Origin: Anaerolineae bacterium
GTDB taxonomy: Bacteria; Chloroflexota; Anaerolineae; Anaerolineales; UBA4823
Assembly: GCA_003130835.1 (NCBI GenBank)
Contig: QEXX01000053.1
Span: 1-57,316 of the forward strand
DNA: 57,316 bases
Direction: 5' to 3'
Part shown: positions 25,208 through 34,089 of the stretch, piece by piece
How positions within the stretch are numbered: the stretch's first letter is position 1
Layout: every line of letters starts with the position of its first letter
Program-made: the position numbers and the translations under genes
Notes under the pieces: generated by a model
What the model saw: only the letters and a program-made list of their open reading frames with translations
Told to the model about the DNA's origin: nothing
The model's database searches: none

Positions 25208-25645
25208 ATGCGCTCTGAGAACTCACCCTCTTTCGAAAATTATTCTGTATTCGATCAACCTTCAGCGCCCGATCCACAAGCAAAGAAACGCAACCTCAGG
25301 CGCTGGATTGGTTTCTTTTTGATCCTCAGTCTTTTCTTGTCTACAGCTTCTCTCTTGCAAACCCGCAAAGTTTCCACCCTATTTGGCACTGGCTCGATTC
25401 ACGGGCAAGTCATCACTTCCAATGGCTCACCGTTTCAAGGTGAAATTTACATCTTGGGCACCTCTCTGGAAACCAAAACAGCTCCTGATGGAACTTTCCT
25501 GATGCAAGGCGTCCCAAGCGGCCAGCAGGTCTTGATCGTTGCTGACGATCAGATCGGTCGCGACTTTCCGATCCAAGTCGTTGCCGGCAAGCAGCTCGAT
25601 CTCGGACAGATTCGCTTTGAAGCTACAGCGGTTCCTTCACCGTAG
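25208..25645 (+). CDS. Membrane-anchored protein with carboxypeptidase-regulatory-like beta domain
   Basis: The 145-residue protein has a polar cytoplasmic head (about 1-33), one membrane span (about 34-52, IGFFLILSLFLSTASLL), and an outer domain GSIHGQVITSNGSPFQGEIYILG ... APDGTFLMQGVPSG that fits the CarboxypepD_reg/Ig-like beta fold found in surface and secretion proteins. A strong GGGAGGT site precedes ATG 25208 and the gene follows the pilin-fusion gene by 21 bases, so they form an operon and may act together at the cell surface. No specific function can be named. Confidence 0.68.
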   Translation: MRSENSPSFENYSVFDQPSAPDPQAKKRNLRRWIGFFLILSLFLSTASLLQTRKVSTLFGTGSIHGQVITSNGSPFQGEIYILGTSLETKTAPDGTFLMQGVPSGQQVLIVADDQIGRDFPIQVVAGKQLDLGQIRFEATAVPSP

Positions 25646-25787
25646 TCTCTGTCATCCTCTGTACTTAAGGGTCGGCTAACCTTTCAAAAATATCAAGTCT
25701 TCTTTATGCAAAATTTATGGTGATTTAATAAAGCCCGCATTATAAACCCTTCAAGCATACCGTGATTTTGCATCAGTGTAATCAGAG

Positions 25788-27275
25788 ATGACTGCGCCGA
25801 CCGTCCCGCTGACCATTCGGGTTCTCCTCGTCGAGGATGATGCCCAACAAGCGCAATTGGTGATCGAACGTTTGCGTTTTGCTGAAGGATTCGAGGTCAC
25901 CGTTGCCAATTCGCTGAAGCAGTTATGGCAAATTCTCCCCCAAAGCAAACCCGATGTCATCTTGATGGACTATCGCCTGCCAGACGGAACAGGGCTAGAA
26001 GCCTTAGAGCGATTACAAAATCAGAACATCCATCTGCCCATTCTGATGGTCACCGGACAAGGTGACGAACAAATTGCTGTTCAAGCCTTGAAAAGCGGCG
26101 CCATTGATTATCTCGTTAAGGGAAGTAACTACTGGCAAGATTTGCCTCAACGGATTGAAAAAGCTGTCGCTACCCAACGACTAAAGCAAGCGTTGCAGAA
26201 ACAGCACGAGCACATTCGCTATCAAGCCCTCTTACTGCAAAACATGCGCGATGCCGTAGTCGTTTGGGACACACAAGGTAAGATCACGTATTGGAATCAT
26301 GAAGCGGAAAAGCTCTTCAACCTGCCAGCCCACATGGTCATTGGAAAATCTGTGCAAGAGGTCTATCGTCACTTATTCAACCCCCTGCCCCCCTTTCCCC
26401 TTGAGGATAAAACCTTGCCTGGGGATGTGGAGCGAAAGGTGCTGGTGGGCAACCAGGAGCGTTGGGTCAGCTCGCGACTGTCCCCGCTGCGCGATGTCAG
26501 CGCAGATAATCGTTTGCTCGGATATATTGACGTCATCCGCGATGTGACCCAGCGAAAAAAGATGGAGGAGCGCATCCAAAACGCCCAACGTCAGCTAGAG
26601 CGATCTTTCCAATTGGCAGCCATTGGGGACTTAGCAGCCGGCGTTGCCCACCATATCAATAATCCCCTAACTACCATTATTGCCGAAGCGCAAATTTTGC
26701 TCAACGAAATCCAACCCGGACAAGCCGGGCGGGAGTCGGTGTTGGCAATCGAACAAGCCGGCTGGCGCGTGCAAAAAGCGGTGCAACAATTGATTGAGTT
26801 CAGCCGCCCTCCCACAGAGACTCAGGAGCTTATTGATCTAAACCAAAGCCTGCAAAAAGCCATTGCCTTGATCGGTGACCAAATCAAAGCCGAAGGCATT
26901 GCCCTTGAAACCAACTTTGCCAAAGACGTTGCCCCCATTCGCGGCAATCCCCAAAAACTGACTGCGCTATGGGTTAATCTCCTCATCCTAGCTCGAGATG
27001 GAGTCATGGGCGTCCCTGAGGGCCGCATTTGGATCGCTACTTCCCAAGAAGAGTTTCCCCAAGTCGTCTTGCGAGATAATGGGCGAGTGATTCCCTCACA
27101 AGACCTACAAGCGATCGGGGCTACTAGTTTTTTCAAGACACTTGGTGGAAGGGGCAACGGAATTGAAATCAACCTATGCTTAGAAATCCTTCGTCAGCAC
27201 TCAGCAGAACTCACCATCACAAGTGATTATTCACAAGGAACGATTTTTCGGGTATCATTCTTAAGTGGAGGTTAA
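25788..27275 (+). CDS. Receiver-PAS-histidine kinase with a degenerate ATPase domain
   Basis: The 495-residue protein has an N-terminal receiver (LLVEDDAQQ, VILMDYRLPDGTG with the acceptor Asp, Lys near 108), a PAS domain (about 150-260, AVVVWDTQGKITYWNHEA) and a HisKA domain with the phospho-His motif GVAHHINNPLTTII. The HATPase part is damaged: the N-box reads VNLLILARDG, without the usual Asn before Ala; G1 reads DNGRVIP instead of DxGxGI; and the G2 loop reads GGRGNGIEI. It may be a weak kinase, a phosphatase or a pseudokinase scaffold for its neighbours. The OmpR-type regulator begins six bases later, and a full kinase follows that. Confidence 0.82.
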   Translation: MTAPTVPLTIRVLLVEDDAQQAQLVIERLRFAEGFEVTVANSLKQLWQILPQSKPDVILMDYRLPDGTGLEALERLQNQNIHLPILMVTGQGDEQIAVQALKSGAIDYLVKGSNYWQDLPQRIEKAVATQRLKQALQKQHEHIRYQALLLQNMRDAVVVWDTQGKITYWNHEAEKLFNLPAHMVIGKSVQEVYRHLFNPLPPFPLEDKTLPGDVERKVLVGNQERWVSSRLSPLRDVSADNRLLGYIDVIRDVTQRKKMEERIQNAQRQLERSFQLAAIGDLAAGVAHHINNPLTTIIAEAQILLNEIQPGQAGRESVLAIEQAGWRVQKAVQQLIEFSRPPTETQELIDLNQSLQKAIALIGDQIKAEGIALETNFAKDVAPIRGNPQKLTALWVNLLILARDGVMGVPEGRIWIATSQEEFPQVVLRDNGRVIPSQDLQAIGATSFFKTLGGRGNGIEINLCLEILRQHSAELTITSDYSQGTIFRVSFLSGG

Positions 27276-27281
27276 TGGAGG

Positions 27282-28094
27282 ATGAGCGTAAAAAATGTAT
27301 TGGTGATTGAAGATGACGAGATTGTGGCACGCACCATTGAGCGTAGTCTGCGCGGGGAGGAGTTCAAGATCACGGTTGCCAACAGCGGTGTAGAAGGTTT
27401 GAAACTTGCCCGCAAACTCGTGCCGGATATCGTTATTCTGGATGTTGTCATGCCCGGCATGGACGGCTACACGGTCTGTCGCGAGATGCGCGCCGACCCT
27501 GTGTTATCCGACGTGCCGATTTTGTTCCTAACAGCCAAAATCAAGGACGAAGACAAAATCGCCGGTTTCAACGCCGGTGCCGATGATTATCTAAGCAAGC
27601 CCTTTAATATTGACGAGTTGATCTTACGCGTGCGGGCAATCCTGCGGCGCAGCCAGCGAGCACGCTCAGCCTCCTTATCTGAGAGCCAATCTGCCAAAAA
27701 AGACGACGCGCTTCCACCCCGTGTTCAAACGATCCTCCAGAAGATCAGCGCCGAAAACAAAGCCATCGAAGCTGAACATTGCCTGATCGTCGGGGAATAT
27801 GTGCTTGATACGCGATCCTATGAGCTTTATACGCCACATAAAGGCAAATTACGCTTGACCCCTGTTCAATACGACCTACTCTTTCACTTAATGAGCCATG
27901 CGGGGCAAATTTTCTCGCCAGCTCGGTTGCTTGATGAGGTATGGGACTACCCTTCAGATGCCGGCAGCCCGGATCTCGTCCGCGTGCATATTAAAAACTT
28001 ACGTGAACGCATTGAGGAAGATCCCTCGCAGCCAAAATTCATCCGCACCGTACCCGGTTACGGCTATACCATCAATCCAACTGAAGAGAGCTAA
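27282..28094 (+). CDS. OmpR/PhoB-family response regulator
   Basis: Residues 1-125 are a receiver: VLVIEDDEIVA (acidic pair), IVILDVVMPGMDGYTV (phospho-Asp near 54), LTAK and YLSKPF (Lys near 105). A linker of about 50 residues precedes the C-terminal winged-helix DNA-binding domain (about 165-268; LTPVQYDLLFHLMSHAGQIFS, VRVHIKNLRERIEEDP, IRTVPGYGYTI). It should activate or repress genes when phosphorylated by one of the flanking kinases. It begins six bases after the degenerate kinase gene and its stop codon abuts the ATG of the next kinase, so the three are one operon. Confidence 0.92.
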   Translation: MSVKNVLVIEDDEIVARTIERSLRGEEFKITVANSGVEGLKLARKLVPDIVILDVVMPGMDGYTVCREMRADPVLSDVPILFLTAKIKDEDKIAGFNAGADDYLSKPFNIDELILRVRAILRRSQRARSASLSESQSAKKDDALPPRVQTILQKISAENKAIEAEHCLIVGEYVLDTRSYELYTPHKGKLRLTPVQYDLLFHLMSHAGQIFSPARLLDEVWDYPSDAGSPDLVRVHIKNLRERIEEDPSQPKFIRTVPGYGYTINPTEES

Positions 28095-29705
28095 ATGTCT
28101 CTGCAACCCCAAGGCATTCTCTTTGAGCTGTTGACTCAGATTTGCCCAGAAAATATCGAAGTTGCAGCTCTGCAGGAAGACTTTGTCGAAAAACTTTGTC
28201 AGGCGTTTCAAGCAGAAGGCGGTGCCTTTTTGCTTATTCGCCCCGATGGGCTGGAACAAACGCTTAAGGTCTCTCGCACAGCAAAGCCCACTTGGAGCAT
28301 TGCGTCACAATCCAATTGGCAAGCTCATCCGCTTGCAAAACATCTTTTGAGTCAGAAATCTGGCTTCGTTGCACCCAATTCTGAAATCCCGCACTGGTTT
28401 CAATCAGAAGCATTCTCCCTCACTTCCCTCTACATCCAACCCTTAGCTTGGGAGGATGAATTGCTGGGAGCGATTGCTCTCTTTAACCTCAGTCAAGAAC
28501 GGTTTAGCGAAGAGGATCAGAAAAGCTTTGCTCAATTTGCCGCTCTGCTCTCAAAGGCTATTGCCCAGCAGCGTCAACTCAATCAACTTAAAATCCAAAA
28601 CGCCAATCTCGAAGTCAATCAATGGCAGCTCTTACGCTCGCGCAATACCCTGCGAGCGCTCTTCGATAATATCCCTGTATCGATGTATATTATCGACAAA
28701 AAATACAACTTAATTGCGGTTAACATGGATCGGGCGAAACGCATTAACAGTCTCCCAAACGAACTAGTGGGGCGCCGTTGCTATGAAGCCCTTTATAATT
28801 ATGAGGACATCTGCCCCGATTGCAAAGTGATCGAATCGTTATTCGGCGGTAAAGTTACTACCCGCACCAAACGGGAATGGCAAAAAGACGATCAATCTTT
28901 GGAGTGGGAGATCAGCACCTACCCCATCTTTGACGAGAACAATCAGGTCATCCAAGCGATCCTCTTTGAGCAAGATGTAACCGAGAAGCGCCGTTTGGAG
29001 GCAAGTTTAGCGCAATCGGAGAAGTTAGCAGCGGTGGGACAATTAGCGGCTGGCTTGGCACATGAGATCAACAACCCCTTGACCGCGATTATTGCCAATA
29101 CCCAGTTGCTCCAACGGGAACTCAAAGAGGATACCGACAAATTGGAGATGATCGATCTGATTGCCAAGGCCGGCCAGCGAGCTGCCCAAGTAGTGCGCAA
29201 TTTGCTCGACCTAGCTCGGAAAGAGGAATATCTCTTTGAGCCCACCGATGTCAACCAAACCCTAAATCGCGCCATTTCTCTGATGCAACACGAACTGGTT
29301 TCACGCCACATCACATTGATCTATGAACCCAGCGAGAACTTGCCCCAAATCATGGCAAGCCAGGACCGTCTGCAAGGGGTCTGGGTGAACTTACTTGCCA
29401 ACGCGATTGACTCATTTGACGAAAGTGAACAGCGCATGATCCGTATTACAACTTCAGCCAACTCCAGCGAGGTGCGCGTGGTCGTCAGTGACACCGGGAA
29501 GGGCATCCCACCCGAAAAACTTAACCGCATTTTCGAACCCTTCTACACTACCAAAGCGCCCGGCAAAGGCACCGGCTTAGGACTGTCCCTGGTTCATCGC
29601 ATTATCAAACAACACGGGGGAAACATTCATGTTGACAGCCAAGTGGGAGTGGGAACGATTTTTACGATCTCTTCGCCCATCAATTCACTTGAAACCAACT
29701 CGTAA
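28095..29705 (+). CDS. Soluble GAF-PAS sensor histidine kinase
   Basis: The 536-residue protein has a GAF domain (about 20-165), a PAS domain (about 185-290) with an unusual CPDC pair (EDICPDCKVIE), and an intact kinase core: GLAHEINNPLTAIIA (phospho-His near 324), VNLLANAIDSF, VSDTGKGIPPEKL and GTGLGLSLVHRIIKQHGG. No membrane span is seen. The PAS Cys pair could bind a metal or respond to redox state, but this is only a suggestion. It is probably the active kinase for the regulator just upstream, whose stop codon directly precedes this ATG. It is the last gene before the flagellar operon. Confidence 0.88.
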   Translation: MSLQPQGILFELLTQICPENIEVAALQEDFVEKLCQAFQAEGGAFLLIRPDGLEQTLKVSRTAKPTWSIASQSNWQAHPLAKHLLSQKSGFVAPNSEIPHWFQSEAFSLTSLYIQPLAWEDELLGAIALFNLSQERFSEEDQKSFAQFAALLSKAIAQQRQLNQLKIQNANLEVNQWQLLRSRNTLRALFDNIPVSMYIIDKKYNLIAVNMDRAKRINSLPNELVGRRCYEALYNYEDICPDCKVIESLFGGKVTTRTKREWQKDDQSLEWEISTYPIFDENNQVIQAILFEQDVTEKRRLEASLAQSEKLAAVGQLAAGLAHEINNPLTAIIANTQLLQRELKEDTDKLEMIDLIAKAGQRAAQVVRNLLDLARKEEYLFEPTDVNQTLNRAISLMQHELVSRHITLIYEPSENLPQIMASQDRLQGVWVNLLANAIDSFDESEQRMIRITTSANSSEVRVVVSDTGKGIPPEKLNRIFEPFYTTKAPGKGTGLGLSLVHRIIKQHGGNIHVDSQVGVGTIFTISSPINSLETNS

Positions 29706-29779
29706 AAAGCCCTCATCCATTTTTTAGGCGTTCTTAACTCACCCTTCACGACCAATTTATGCACTTCCCCATCACTCTA

Positions 29780-29788
29780 TGCTAAATT
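29780..29788 (+). promoter_or_regulatory. Possible extended -10 for the flagellar operon
   Basis: TGCTAAATT fits an extended -10 form and lies 58 bases before flbD in the only gap of the region. No good -35 and no sigma-28 motif are seen here, so the operon head is probably read by the housekeeping polymerase. Confidence 0.3.
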
Positions 29789-29846
29789 GTAGCACAGAGC
29801 AATGCAAGGTTTGAAAAGATTGATGGACTAGACCAAGGCAAACCCC

Positions 29847-30062
29847 ATGATTCAGGTCACACGCTTTAACGGCGCAACATACTTTCTCAATGCGGAATTG
29901 ATTCAATCCGTTGAGGCCACTCCCGACACAGTGATCACCCTTGTTAACCATGAAAAAGTGGTGGTCAAAGAGAGCGTTGCGCAAATTATCGAAGCGTTTA
30001 TCCGCTATCAGAGATTGGTACATAACCCTAACCTAGAGATCAAGCACAACGGAGAAAGATAA
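29847..30062 (+). CDS. flbD: FlbD-family small flagellar protein
   Basis: The 71-residue protein matches the short FlbD family of monoderm and spirochaete flagellar operons: MIQVTRFNGATYFLNAELIQSVEATPDTVITL, then a VVKESVAQIIEAFIRYQRLV helix (quoted in parts). It is unrelated to the Caulobacter regulator of the same name. Its role is not well defined; it is always next to motA in such clusters, as here, where motA begins two bases after its stop. AAGG lies a few bases before the ATG. It is the first gene of the long flagellar operon. Confidence 0.88.
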   Translation: MIQVTRFNGATYFLNAELIQSVEATPDTVITLVNHEKVVVKESVAQIIEAFIRYQRLVHNPNLEIKHNGER

Positions 30063-30063
30063 G

Positions 30064-30891
30064 ATGGATCTTGCTACGATTCTGGGACTAGTACTTGCCA
30101 TGGTCATCATCACCGTCGTGATGATCATGGATGGTGGTTCACCGGCTGAACTGTTTGCTCACCCTCAAGCCATTTTGTTAACTGTTGGGGGTGCTTTCGT
30201 GGCAACCTTGATTTCCTACCCGATGAAAGCCCTCGGCACAATCCCCATGTGGTTCAAAAATGCCTTTTTGGGTGGGCATAAGAGCAATCCTAGCGAAGCC
30301 ATCGACTTGCTTGCCAAAATGGCAGACAAAGCTCGTCGCGAAGGCTTGTTAGCCCTCGAAGACGAAGCTAAGAAAATTAAGGACGAATTTTTACGCAAGG
30401 GTGTCCAGATGGTTGTCGATGGCGTTGACCCCTCGCAAGTGCGTGCCATCATGGAGATCGAGATTCACCACATGCAAGAGCGCCATGCCCAAGGGATTAA
30501 CTTCTTCAGCGCAGCCGGCGGTTACGGTCCAACAATGGGGATTATCGGTACCGTGATGGGGTTGATTTCAGTCCTGCAGAAATTGGATGACCCAGGTTCC
30601 TTGGGCAAATCCATTGCAGCCGCCTTCTTGGCAACCTTGTGGGGCATCCTTTCGGCAAATGTCTTTTGGTTGCCCATCAGTGGCAAACTGCGCGCCAATA
30701 GCGAAGAGGAAGTCGCCTATCGACACATGATTCTCGAAGGCATTTTATCCTTGCAAGCCGGCGAAAACCCCCGCATCGTCAGAGAGAAACTCAGTGCCTT
30801 CTTACCGCCTAAGGAACGCGCCGGCGAAGGACAAAAAGGCAAAGGCAAAGCAGCGGCTGGCGCCCAGCAACCTGCGGAGGCTGAAGCATGA
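30064..30891 (+). CDS. motA: Flagellar stator protein MotA
   Basis: MotA, with MotB, forms the ion channel that drives flagellar rotation. The 275-residue protein has four membrane spans (about 3-22, 34-52, 147-170 and 180-205), the conserved GGYGPTMGIIGTVMGLI and IAAAFLATLWGI segments, and a large cytoplasmic loop with the charged residues that contact FliG. An Ala/Lys/Glu-rich tail follows. The stop overlaps the motB start by four bases (ATGA), the usual coupling of this pair. Confidence 0.96.
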   Translation: MDLATILGLVLAMVIITVVMIMDGGSPAELFAHPQAILLTVGGAFVATLISYPMKALGTIPMWFKNAFLGGHKSNPSEAIDLLAKMADKARREGLLALEDEAKKIKDEFLRKGVQMVVDGVDPSQVRAIMEIEIHHMQERHAQGINFFSAAGGYGPTMGIIGTVMGLISVLQKLDDPGSLGKSIAAAFLATLWGILSANVFWLPISGKLRANSEEEVAYRHMILEGILSLQAGENPRIVREKLSAFLPPKERAGEGQKGKGKAAAGAQQPAEAEA

Positions 30892-31649
30892 GCGGGCATG
30901 GTGGTGGCGGTTCCGAACGGTGGCTGGTGAGTTACGCCGACTTCATTACCCTGCTGATGGTGTTGTTTGTCGTGCTGTACTCCATGAGTCAATTGGATAT
31001 TATTCGCTATAAACAATTAGCTGAGAGCTTGAGTGTGGCTTTCGGCGGTGGCCCAAGCCGAATTGTTGACCCCGGTATCGACCGCTCAGGGGGTGTGGAT
31101 GAAAACAAACAATCGGCCCCGATCGTGATTCCAGGCATTCCCAAAGCGCCCGTCACCAATACAGAGGTAGCCGGGCAACTTACCCAAATGCTTTCTTCGG
31201 CCGATCTGGGTGGCGTTGTCTCCGTCCAGAACAACATTGAGGGCGTGCTCATTTCACTCAGCGAACAACTAATCTTTGAGCCAGGCACTGCAAATTTGAA
31301 CCCGGATGCTTATCCGGTGCTCGATACGATTATTGAGATGGTCAAGGGTATCGAAAATGAAATCCGCATTATCGGACATACCGACAACACGCCGCCGACC
31401 GACCCAGCCTACCGCAACAATTGGGAATTATCTTTGGCACGCGCCTTAGTGATCGGTGAATATCTAACCAAAGGTGGCATTAACCCAAAACGCATTTTAG
31501 TCGCCGGTCGAGGGGACACTCAGCCCATCTTTCCCAATGACACACCCCAACACCGCGCCCTGAATAGCCGCGCTGAAATTATCGTCGTTTATGCGGTCAG
31601 TCAAGACGTGATCAACCTGAATCTGAATGTTGCTCCACAACAACCCTAG
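30888..31649 (+). CDS. motB: Flagellar stator protein MotB
   Basis: MotB anchors the stator to peptidoglycan and holds the ion-binding Asp. The 253-residue protein has one N-terminal span with YADFITLLMVLFVVLYSMS, where Asp18 is the ion-binding residue. A linker follows, then a C-terminal OmpA-like peptidoglycan-binding domain (about 120-240; IRIIGHTDNTPP, NWELSLARALVIGEYL, GRGDTQPI, NSRAEIIV). The sequence does not settle whether protons or sodium are used. Confidence 0.96.
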   Translation: MSGHGGGGSERWLVSYADFITLLMVLFVVLYSMSQLDIIRYKQLAESLSVAFGGGPSRIVDPGIDRSGGVDENKQSAPIVIPGIPKAPVTNTEVAGQLTQMLSSADLGGVVSVQNNIEGVLISLSEQLIFEPGTANLNPDAYPVLDTIIEMVKGIENEIRIIGHTDNTPPTDPAYRNNWELSLARALVIGEYLTKGGINPKRILVAGRGDTQPIFPNDTPQHRALNSRAEIIVVYAVSQDVINLNLNVAPQQP

Positions 31650-31660
31650 GGAGAAAGAGT

Positions 31661-32236
31661 ATGAAAAATATCCTCTCATTATTACCCAAAATCTTACTCG
31701 GTTTGGCTTTGTTGATCCTTGTCGTCACGAACCTAGCGATTGCCTATATCTTCTTCGCTCCCGACACTTTTCCCAAACCCTTTTATCCCATCTATGCGGT
31801 GCCCCAAGGCGTTGCGGCAGCTTCGGGCGATCAGCAGGAAGAGAAAAGTGAGACAATCGATTTATCTCACCTGCCGCCAGGGCAAGGTCTCATGGTCGAC
31901 ACAGGCAGCAAAATCGTCAACCTCGTTGATCCCACCGGACGGAAATATTTGCGTGTCGGAGTGGTTCTAGAATTTGCCCCAACCGATCCAAAGTTCTTTG
32001 AGATGTCAGAAGAAGAGAAAAATGCCTATATCACTACCTTTAATCAAGAAATGGAAAGCCGTCTGCCGGTGATTAACGACATTTTGATCACCCTCTTTGC
32101 CAGTCAGACCTTTGAAAAGGTCTATACGGCCGAAGGCAAGGAAAATTTGCGGCAACAGATCAAAGAATTGATCAATCAACAACTGCCGGAATATCATGTC
32201 ATCTACGTCTATTTCACCGAATTTGTCGTCCAGTAA
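31661..32236 (+). CDS. fliL: Flagellar basal body-associated protein FliL
   Basis: The 191-residue protein has one N-terminal membrane span (about 9-33) and a long outer linker, then a FliL domain (about 90-190) with YLRVGVVLEFAP, NQEMESRLPVINDILITLFAS and the C-terminal VYFTEFVVQ. FliL rings surround the stator and support torque under load. AGGGAGAAAG lies just before the ATG. It stands between motB and fliM as in many monoderm clusters. Confidence 0.9.
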   Translation: MKNILSLLPKILLGLALLILVVTNLAIAYIFFAPDTFPKPFYPIYAVPQGVAAASGDQQEEKSETIDLSHLPPGQGLMVDTGSKIVNLVDPTGRKYLRVGVVLEFAPTDPKFFEMSEEEKNAYITTFNQEMESRLPVINDILITLFASQTFEKVYTAEGKENLRQQIKELINQQLPEYHVIYVYFTEFVVQ

Positions 32237-32275
32237 GTTCGTTGAGTAGTCAAACCAAACCGTAGGTGCAGAAGG

Positions 32276-33304
32276 ATGTTATCGCAAGCAGAAATTGATG
32301 CCTTACTCGCTGGAGCCATCGAAATCGAGCAGTCCGCCTCCGAAGGCAGTGTTAACCTTGCTGAGCTGATGGAACAACAAAGCGGCAAGGCGGAAAAGGC
32401 TGTCTCCGAAAAGCAGGTACGCCCGTATAACTTCTGGTCGCCCGACCATTTCTCCAAGGATCAAATGCGGGCGGTTGAATTAGTGCACGAGGACTTGGCC
32501 GAGCGCTTAACCAGTTCCTTGCCCACGTTTGTCCGCAGCAATATGCGTCCCCGCGTTGTCCACACCGAGCAAGGCCGCTTTCACGATTTCCTGAAAGACT
32601 TGCCAGCCGGATCGCTGTTTCACATGATCACCTTAGCCCCCTTGCCAGGGCAGATGGTGATGACGATCAGCCCAGAGATCAGTTACACCATCCTTGAGCA
32701 GCGTCTCGGTGGGCAAAGCTCACGGGGTGGCAAGGTGCGCGTATTGACCGAAATCGACCAATTCCTGCTGCGCGGGCTTGTCGAACACATGCTCAATGAC
32801 ATCAAAGCCGCATGGAGCAAGGTGGTCGCCATTGAACCAAGCCTTGAAGACAGCACTACCAACCAACATTGGGTACAAATGGTGATGGGCAATGAACGGG
32901 TGATGCTCGTTGCTTTTGAACTTAACCTCAACAATGTGAGCGGCTTGATGAACATTTACATTCCCTTCCCCATGCTCAAGCCGATCGCCAATATCTTGAA
33001 ACCGCACATCTGGTTTACCGGAAGAAAAGAGAAACAAGTCGACCCCGATGCGCGCCGCAAAAACATTGAAAATCTGACCGTTGTGCGCCTGACGACTCGA
33101 GTTTTTCTCGGGACTGCCAAACGCACCTTTGGGGAGCTTATGAAGCTCAAGGTGGGTGATGTCATCACCTTAGATACCTCAATCCATCAAGATGTGGTGG
33201 TTCAAATCTCAAACAAAAAATGTTTCTTAGGAAAGATAGGCAAATCCGGAAAATACTATGCTGTTCAAATTACCGAAAAGATTCTAAATAACGGGAATCC
33301 CTAA
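32276..33304 (+). CDS. fliM: Flagellar C-ring switch protein FliM
   Basis: FliM is the middle part of the switch complex and receives CheY-P. The 342-residue protein has the N-terminal CheY-binding motif LSQAEIDALL (2-11), a middle CheC-like domain (about 45-245; YNFWSPDHFSKDQMRAVELVHE, EISYTILEQRLGG, MNIYIPFPMLKPI, each quoted in part) and a C-terminal SpoA domain (about 265-340). The CheY-binding motif suggests that chemotaxis control exists although no che gene is in the window. Confidence 0.95.
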   Translation: MLSQAEIDALLAGAIEIEQSASEGSVNLAELMEQQSGKAEKAVSEKQVRPYNFWSPDHFSKDQMRAVELVHEDLAERLTSSLPTFVRSNMRPRVVHTEQGRFHDFLKDLPAGSLFHMITLAPLPGQMVMTISPEISYTILEQRLGGQSSRGGKVRVLTEIDQFLLRGLVEHMLNDIKAAWSKVVAIEPSLEDSTTNQHWVQMVMGNERVMLVAFELNLNNVSGLMNIYIPFPMLKPIANILKPHIWFTGRKEKQVDPDARRKNIENLTVVRLTTRVFLGTAKRTFGELMKLKVGDVITLDTSIHQDVVVQISNKKCFLGKIGKSGKYYAVQITEKILNNGNP

Positions 33305-33322
33305 GGGTTAAAGAGGTGAATC

Positions 33323-33715
33323 ATGAGCGATGAAACCTTAGAAATTGAAATGGAGCAAGAAAGCACCGTTGGCGAAGTCCGTCAGGAAGAAGCCTCCACT
33401 CAGGTAGCCATACGGCCTTCCCACCCCCCCACATCTCCCAAAGCCACCGAAGCAGCTTCGTTGGACATGCTGATGGATGTCATCCTCAATTTGACGGTCG
33501 AATTGGGGCGAACCGAACTCACGGTTCGTCAGGTCCTTGATCTTCAAAAAGGCTCGGTAGTTGAGTTAGACCGCATTGCAGGGGATGCGGTGGATGTCTT
33601 TGTTAATGACCACTTGATCGCCAAAGGCGAGGTGGTGGTGGTAGATGATAAATTCGGCGTGCGCATCACCGAACTGGTCTCTCCGATGCGAGAAAGCGTT
33701 GAGGCAGCGTTATGA
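33323..33715 (+). CDS. fliN: Flagellar C-ring protein FliN
   Basis: A 130-residue protein with an acidic, disordered start (about 1-45) and a C-terminal SpoA domain: MDVILNLTVELGRTELTV, LDLQKGSVVELD, and FVNDHLIAKGEVVVVDDKFG. FliN forms the base of the C-ring and the docking site for the FliH-FliI export complex. It is of the simple FliN type, not the longer FliY type of Bacillus. The stop overlaps the fliO start by four bases. Confidence 0.93.
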   Translation: MSDETLEIEMEQESTVGEVRQEEASTQVAIRPSHPPTSPKATEAASLDMLMDVILNLTVELGRTELTVRQVLDLQKGSVVELDRIAGDAVDVFVNDHLIAKGEVVVVDDKFGVRITELVSPMRESVEAAL

Positions 33716-34089
33716 TCACTCAAGAGGCGGTCTCTACCACCACCTTATTCTTCAATGTGTTTCTCAAGCTAGGTTTGATTCTGCTGTTGATCTACAGCGG
33801 AGCAATCTATCTTCGGCGCAGGCAGAATGTCAGACATCCCCTGCACCGTAAACAAATTCAAATTCTGGAGACCACCCATCTCTCCCCTCATCGGGCACTA
33901 CACCTCGTCAAAGTAGGCTCTCAGACGTATTTGATTGGAGCCACCGACCACAACATTCAATTGCTCAGTCAGTTCGAGCCAGCTGATTCCATCCCAACAG
34001 AAGAAGCCGGAGTTAACCATCCCCTGCCGCTGCCAGATTTTTCAGCCTTCTTCCTACGAAGTTTGAACAAGATTAAAGCCAAGCCATGA
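33712..34089 (+). CDS. fliO: Flagellar biosynthesis protein FliO
   Basis: The 125-residue protein has one membrane span near residues 13-31 and a basic stretch RRRQNVRH. A small cytoplasmic FliO domain follows (IQILETTHLSP, RALHLVKVGSQTYLIGAT, IQLLSQFE). FliO helps FliP assemble into the export gate. Position between fliN and fliP, with four-base overlaps at both ends, supports the call despite the weak sequence conservation of the family. Confidence 0.85.
   Translation: MITQEAVSTTTLFFNVFLKLGLILLLIYSGAIYLRRRQNVRHPLHRKQIQILETTHLSPHRALHLVKVGSQTYLIGATDHNIQLLSQFEPADSIPTEEAGVNHPLPLPDFSAFFLRSLNKIKAKP

Noticed and set aside
7333-29729. CATTTTTTAGGCG found both before the kinase gene (near 7332) and before the flagellar operon (near 29717)
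   Set aside because: A 13-base match between two places in 57 kb is expected by chance many times.
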